Source: Penicillium oxalicum
Lineage: Eukaryota > Ascomycota > Eurotiomycetes > Eurotiales > Aspergillaceae
Direction: 5' to 3'
Length of the DNA stretch: 64,000 bases
Assembly: GCF_001723175.1 (NCBI RefSeq)
Contig: NC_064654.1
Coordinates: forward strand, 1,302,001-1,366,000
Both the position numbers and the translations under genes were made by a program. The number at the start of each line of letters is the position of its first letter. Position 1 is the first letter of the stretch. Under the pieces are notes generated by a model. That model did not search any database. It saw only the letters and a program-made list of their open reading frames with translations, and was not told where the DNA came from. Below are positions 63,759-64,000 of this stretch, in pieces.

Positions 63759-64000
63759 ATGTCTTCCAAGGCTTCTGTTCGTTCGTAAGAACGCTTTAAC
63801 TCGTCGTATCGAAGACGAAGGTTTTCAATCTGTGATTCCTTGCGAACGTTGCGTTCGCTTGAAACGAGTGTGTATTCGCGCCGATTGTTCCGATCGCTGT
63901 GGTGACTGCGTGCGCGCTGGCGGTGGTGTGAAGTGTATGATGCCGTCTCCTTCGTTTACTGATGCGGAGTGGCGTCGTTTGGTTAAGTCTCAAAATCAAA
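63759..64000 (+). pseudogene. Start of a retroelement-type Cys-rich reading frame, runs off the window
   Basis: ATG 63759 reads MSSKASVRS and then hits TAA. Shifted by one base the protein continues as KNALTRRIEDEGFQSVIP, then CERCVRLKRVC, DCSDRCGDCVRAGGGVKC and FTDAEWRRLV to the window end. The paired CxxC motifs followed by a C...CxxC group occur at the N-termini of ORFs in fungal retrotransposons. A one-base insertion after codon 9 explains the frame change. The rest lies outside the window. Confidence 0.5.

Overview
The window looks like a sub-telomeric or accessory chromosome block of a filamentous ascomycete (Pezizomycotina, Aspergillus/Penicillium/Talaromyces type). The reasons are 44-64 bp introns with GT...AG and CTRAC-like branch points, several fungus-specific families, and long tracts in which almost every CAA/CAG codon of a recognisable frame has become TAA/TAG. 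That CpA-to-TpA pattern is the signature of repeat-induced point mutation (RIP). No rRNA, confident tRNA or CRISPR array was seen. All family names come from reading the translations by eye; no database search was possible.

Layout. 0-9 kb: an intact three-exon gene with SUMO-interacting-like motifs (749-2466), an SRR1-like pseudogene with five in-frame stops (3812-4960), and gene relics. 9.2-15 kb: a RIP-degraded AAA+ ATPase (9484-12174, +) converging on a RIP-degraded fungal kinase-like gene (12558-15020, -). 15.5-24 kb: a relatively healthy island with an intact BTB/POZ gene, a decayed BTB gene with an 18-bp minisatellite, a shifted two-exon gene of a fungal hypothetical family, and an intact cytochrome P450. 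The P450 lies between facing ~70-bp inverted repeats, each bordered by TA. 25-33.5 kb: a mosaic of small non-autonomous repeats around an intact one-exon SANT/Myb gene (31378-31788). 33.8-34.2 kb: a short two-exon MADS-like gene.

34.7-52.4 kb is the most interesting block: a RIP-damaged ferric reductase (FRE), an unknown degraded gene, a second kinase-like pseudogene, and head-to-head with it a DUF3723 (d37) gene split by a 7.4-kb Ty3/gypsy retrotransposon. FRE and DUF3723 are hallmark cargo of giant Starship transposons, and SANT/Myb genes also occur in them, so this block is probably a fossil Starship or a cargo nest. No DUF3435 captain was recognised. The gypsy element lies on the minus strand but carries an extra, RIP-damaged reading frame on the opposite strand between pol and its 3' LTR.

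52.5-64 kb: further decayed genes (an RNase H1 N-terminal/viroplasmin-like domain, a third BTB gene, a C2H2 zinc-finger gene whose fingers have lost cysteines, a DUF2841-like reading frame), a second copy of the 27-kb repeat with a cluster of perfect hairpins, and the start of a retroelement-type Cys-rich reading frame running off the window end. Clearly intact genes are few: 749-2466, 16263-17010, 22420-23977, 31378-31788, 33833-34193.
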